From NCBI GenBank assembly GCA_947623455.1, contig OX392527.1:54046401-54110400 (forward strand): a DNA stretch of 64,000 nt, in the 5' to 3' direction. Of the stretch, positions 61,470-64,000 are shown piece after piece. The notes below the pieces were generated by a model. That model made no database searches. It was not told the DNA's origin and saw nothing but the letters and a program-made list of their open reading frames with translations. The translations under genes were made by a program, and so were the position numbers. This DNA is from Mimachlamys varia. Its lineage: Eukaryota; Mollusca; Bivalvia; Pectinida; Pectinidae. Numbering within the stretch: position 1 is the first letter of the stretch; every line of letters starts with the position of its first letter.

Positions 61470-61696
61470 TAAGTTTATTGTAAACACATCTCTTGTTTCC
61501 TTTTGCCTTAGATTAACCAACCATTACTTATCAAAGAAAAACCTTCAACATATTCTTAGAACCGTTTTGACACAAATTGCTTGTGGAAGCTTCTGTAACT
61601 TTGTAAATATTTACAAAAATGGATGAGGAGGTTTCGCTTTGTGTGGCTCTGTTTTATTTTATCCATATGTATATCATGTATGTACACCGTTTACAG

Positions 61697-61875
61697 GAGC
61701 CCTGTTTGTAGTAATGCTGGCCTACCTTCTACTAAACACATATGGGCACTTAACATCTGCCCAGATGTTTTCTACTGATTGCAAAGCAAGCCTTAACGAA
61801 CTGCATGTAATTGAGAAAACAGTTGTGGTATCAGTGCACAAAGTCGTCTCTCCCCTGACACGAGAGTATGATTAG
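61697..61875 (+). CDS. Possible terminal coding exon, unknown protein
   Basis: After an acceptor-like ccgtttacag the frame reads GALFVVMLAYLLLNTYGHLT and continues to PLTREYD before a TAG stop at 61873-61875, about 59 codons. It starts with a hydrophobic stretch of about 16 residues that could be a membrane segment. AATAAA occurs at about 61898 and again at about 61969, as expected for a 3' end. Base composition is richer in G+C than the surroundings. No family is recognised and the frame upstream of the acceptor is also open (from 61639), so a chance frame is the main alternative. Confidence 0.25.
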
Positions 61876-61893
61876 GGTATCTACAGTTGAGGT

Positions 61894-61975
61894 AGCAATA
61901 AATCTGTATCTTAATTGAGTCATCTGTTTCTTTTTTTATGGCTGCATTATTTTGTTTCTTGATGTAATAATAAAA
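61894..61975 (+). promoter_or_regulatory. Possible poly(A) signals
   Basis: Two AATAAA hexamers (gcAATAAAtc and taAATAAAac-like) lie 20 and about 95 bases after the stop of the candidate terminal exon. AATAAA is common in AT-rich DNA, so weight is low. Confidence 0.2.
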
Positions 61976-61983
61976 CACTTAAG

Positions 61984-64000
61984 TATCAATGATATTAGGT
62001 GGTCCAAGTCATAGCATCAATGATATTAGGTGGTCCAAGTCATGACATCAATGATATTAGGTGGTCCAAGTCATGACATCAATGATATTAGGTGGTCCAA
62101 GTCATGACATCAGTGATATTAGGTGGTCCAAGTCATGGCATCAATGATATTAGGTGGTCAAATCATAGTATCAATGATATTAGGTGGTCAAAGTCATAGT
62201 ATCAATGATATTAGGTGGTCAAATCATAGTATCAATGATATTAGGTGGTCCAAGTCATAGTATCAATGATATTAGATGGTCCAAGTCATAGTATCAATGA
62301 TATTAGATGGTCCAAGTCATAGTATCAATGATATTAGGTGGTCCAAGTCATAGTATCATTGATATTAGGTGGTCCAAGTCATAGTATAAGTGATATTAGG
62401 TGGTCCAAGTCATGGCATCAATGATATTAGATGGTCCAAGTCATGGCATCAATGATATTAGATGGTCCAAGTCATAGTATCAAGTATATTAGGTGGTCCA
62501 AGTCATATCATCAATGATATTAGGTGGTCCAAGTCATAGTATCAAGTATATTAGATGGTCCAAGTCATATCATCAAGTATATTAGGTGGTCCAAGTCATA
62601 GCATCAGTGATATTAGGTGGTCCAAGTCATATCATCAATGATATTAGGTGGTCCAAGTCATATCATCAATGATATTAGGTGGTCCAAGTCATGGTATCAA
62701 TGATATTAGGTGGTCCAAGTCATATCATCAATGATATTAGGTGGTCCAAGTCATGGTATCAATGATATTAGGTGGTCCAAGTCATAGTATCAATGATATT
62801 AGGTGGTCCAAGTCAGTCATAGCATCAATGATATTAGGTGGTCCAATTCATAGTATCAATGATATTAGGTGGTCCAAGTCATGACATCAATGATATTAGG
62901 TGGTCCAAGTCATGACATCAGTGATATTAAGTGGTCCAAGTCATGGCATCAATGATATTAGGTGGTCCAAGTCATGGTATCAATGATATTAGGTGGTCCA
63001 AGTCATAGCATCAGTGATATTAGGTGGTCCAAGTTATGGCATCAATGATATTAGGTGGTCCAAGTCATAGCATCAATGATATTAGGTGGTCCAAGTCATA
63101 GTATCAATGATATTAGGTGGTCAAAGTCATGGCATCAATGATATTAGGTGGTCCAAGTCATAGCATCAATGATATTAGGTGGTCCAAGTCATAGCATCAA
63201 TGATATTAGGTGGTCCAAGTTATGGCATCAATGATATTAGGTGGTCCAAGTCATGGCATCAATGATATTAGGTGGTCCAAGTCATGACATCAATGATATT
63301 AGGTGGTCCAAATTATGGCATCAATGATATTAGGTGGTCCAAGTCATAGCATCAATGATATTAGGTGGTCCAAGTCATAGTATCAATGATATTAGGTGGT
63401 CCAAGTCATAGTATCAATGATATTAGGTGGTCCAAGTCATAGCATCAATGATATTAGGTGGTCCAAGTCATAGTATCAATGATATTAGGTGGTCCAAGTC
63501 ATAGCATCAATGATATTAGGTGGTCCAAGTCATGACATCAATGATATTAGGTGGTCCAAATTATGGCATCAATGATATTAGGTGGTCCAAGTCATAGCAT
63601 CAGTGATATTAGGTGGTCTAAGTCATGACATCAATGATATTAGGTGGTCCAAGTCATAGCATCAATGATATTAGGTGGTCCAAGTCATGGCATCAATGAT
63701 ATTAGGTGGTCCAAGTCATGGTATCAATGATATTAGGTGGTCCAAGTCATGGTATCAATGATATTAGGTGGTCCAAGTCATAGCATCAGTGATATTAGGT
63801 GGTCCAAGTTATGGCATCAATGATATTAGGTGGTCCAAGTCATAGCATCAATGATATTAGGTGGTCCAAGTCATAGTATCAATGATATTAGGTGGTCAAA
63901 GTCATGGCATCAATGATATTAGGTGGTCCAAGTCATAGCATCAATGATATTAGGTGGTCCAAGTCATAGCATCAATGATATTAGGTGGTCCAAGTTATGG
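61984..64000. repeat. 31-bp minisatellite array, about 65 copies, runs off the window
   Basis: Units of 31 bp: catcaatgatattaggtggt followed by ccaagtcatag. Variants are atgac, atggt, tatggc, agtat and a loss of one c in ggtcaaa. The array continues past the window end. The variant order around catcagtg and aagttatggc near 63001 recurs near 63776 (offset 775 bp, 25 units). Confidence 0.98.

Noticed and set aside
1..64000. CRISPR array
   Set aside because: All arrays are contiguous tandem repeats without unique spacers, and the context is an animal genome.
1..64000. tRNA, rRNA or telomeric repeats
   Set aside because: No cloverleaf with a GTTCNANNC arm, no rRNA-like stretch and no TTAGGG run was seen by eye. 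A covariance-model scan was not possible, so a diverged copy could be missed.

Overview
This window looks like a non-coding stretch of an animal nuclear genome, most likely a bivalve mollusc. No complete gene can be supported. The sequence is AT-rich, has no bacterial-style gene packing, and carries several elements of the kind seen in molluscs: units of about 150-160 bp in tandem, GTCC-type microsatellites, and small hairpins just before a CTTGTT or CTAGT end. The mollusc assignment is inference from those families and was not tested by a database search.

The dominant content is tandem repeats. Fourteen separate minisatellite arrays, with unrelated units of 15 to 64 bp, cover roughly 35 kb (about 55%). 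In order they are: 58-bp units (1-2034), 39 bp (2953-3489), 32 bp (5713-7217), 44/65 bp (10915-15707), 37 bp (22669-23008), about 60 bp (23355-31610), 38 bp (32522-32905), 64 bp (35305-35887), 15 bp (36210-42393), about 60 bp (45703-46604), about 53 bp (46730-49158, with a remnant at 52991-53057), 43 bp (53763-54784), 36 bp (55041-59270) and 31 bp (61984 to the window end). Long reading frames occur inside the arrays only because the units lack stops. They are not annotated as genes.

Mobile-element remnants lie between the arrays. Five to seven are Helitron/Helentron-type (oyster 'pearl'-like) non-autonomous elements, at 4471-4962, 16840-17760, 20170-20983, 20985-21309, 21600-21845, 33228-34530, 44296-44990 and 49425-50914. 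A 3.8-kb element with terminal inverted repeats (49159-52990) is inserted into the 53-bp array and itself contains the 49425-50914 element. A foldback element lies at 19973-20153.

Three things deserve attention beyond the arrays. (1) A 14-bp motif, GTCTGTGGTGTTAC and close variants, occurs about 18 times on both strands across otherwise unique DNA at 8032-9780, in clusters spaced roughly 175-220 bp apart. (2) The TIR element has a clean empty-site reconstruction in the surrounding array. (3) There are two weak exon candidates: an 85-nt Ig-like exon on the minus strand at 35057-35141, and a possible terminal exon with poly(A) signals at 61697-61875. If either is real, much of the window is intron or intergenic DNA of ordinary animal genes.
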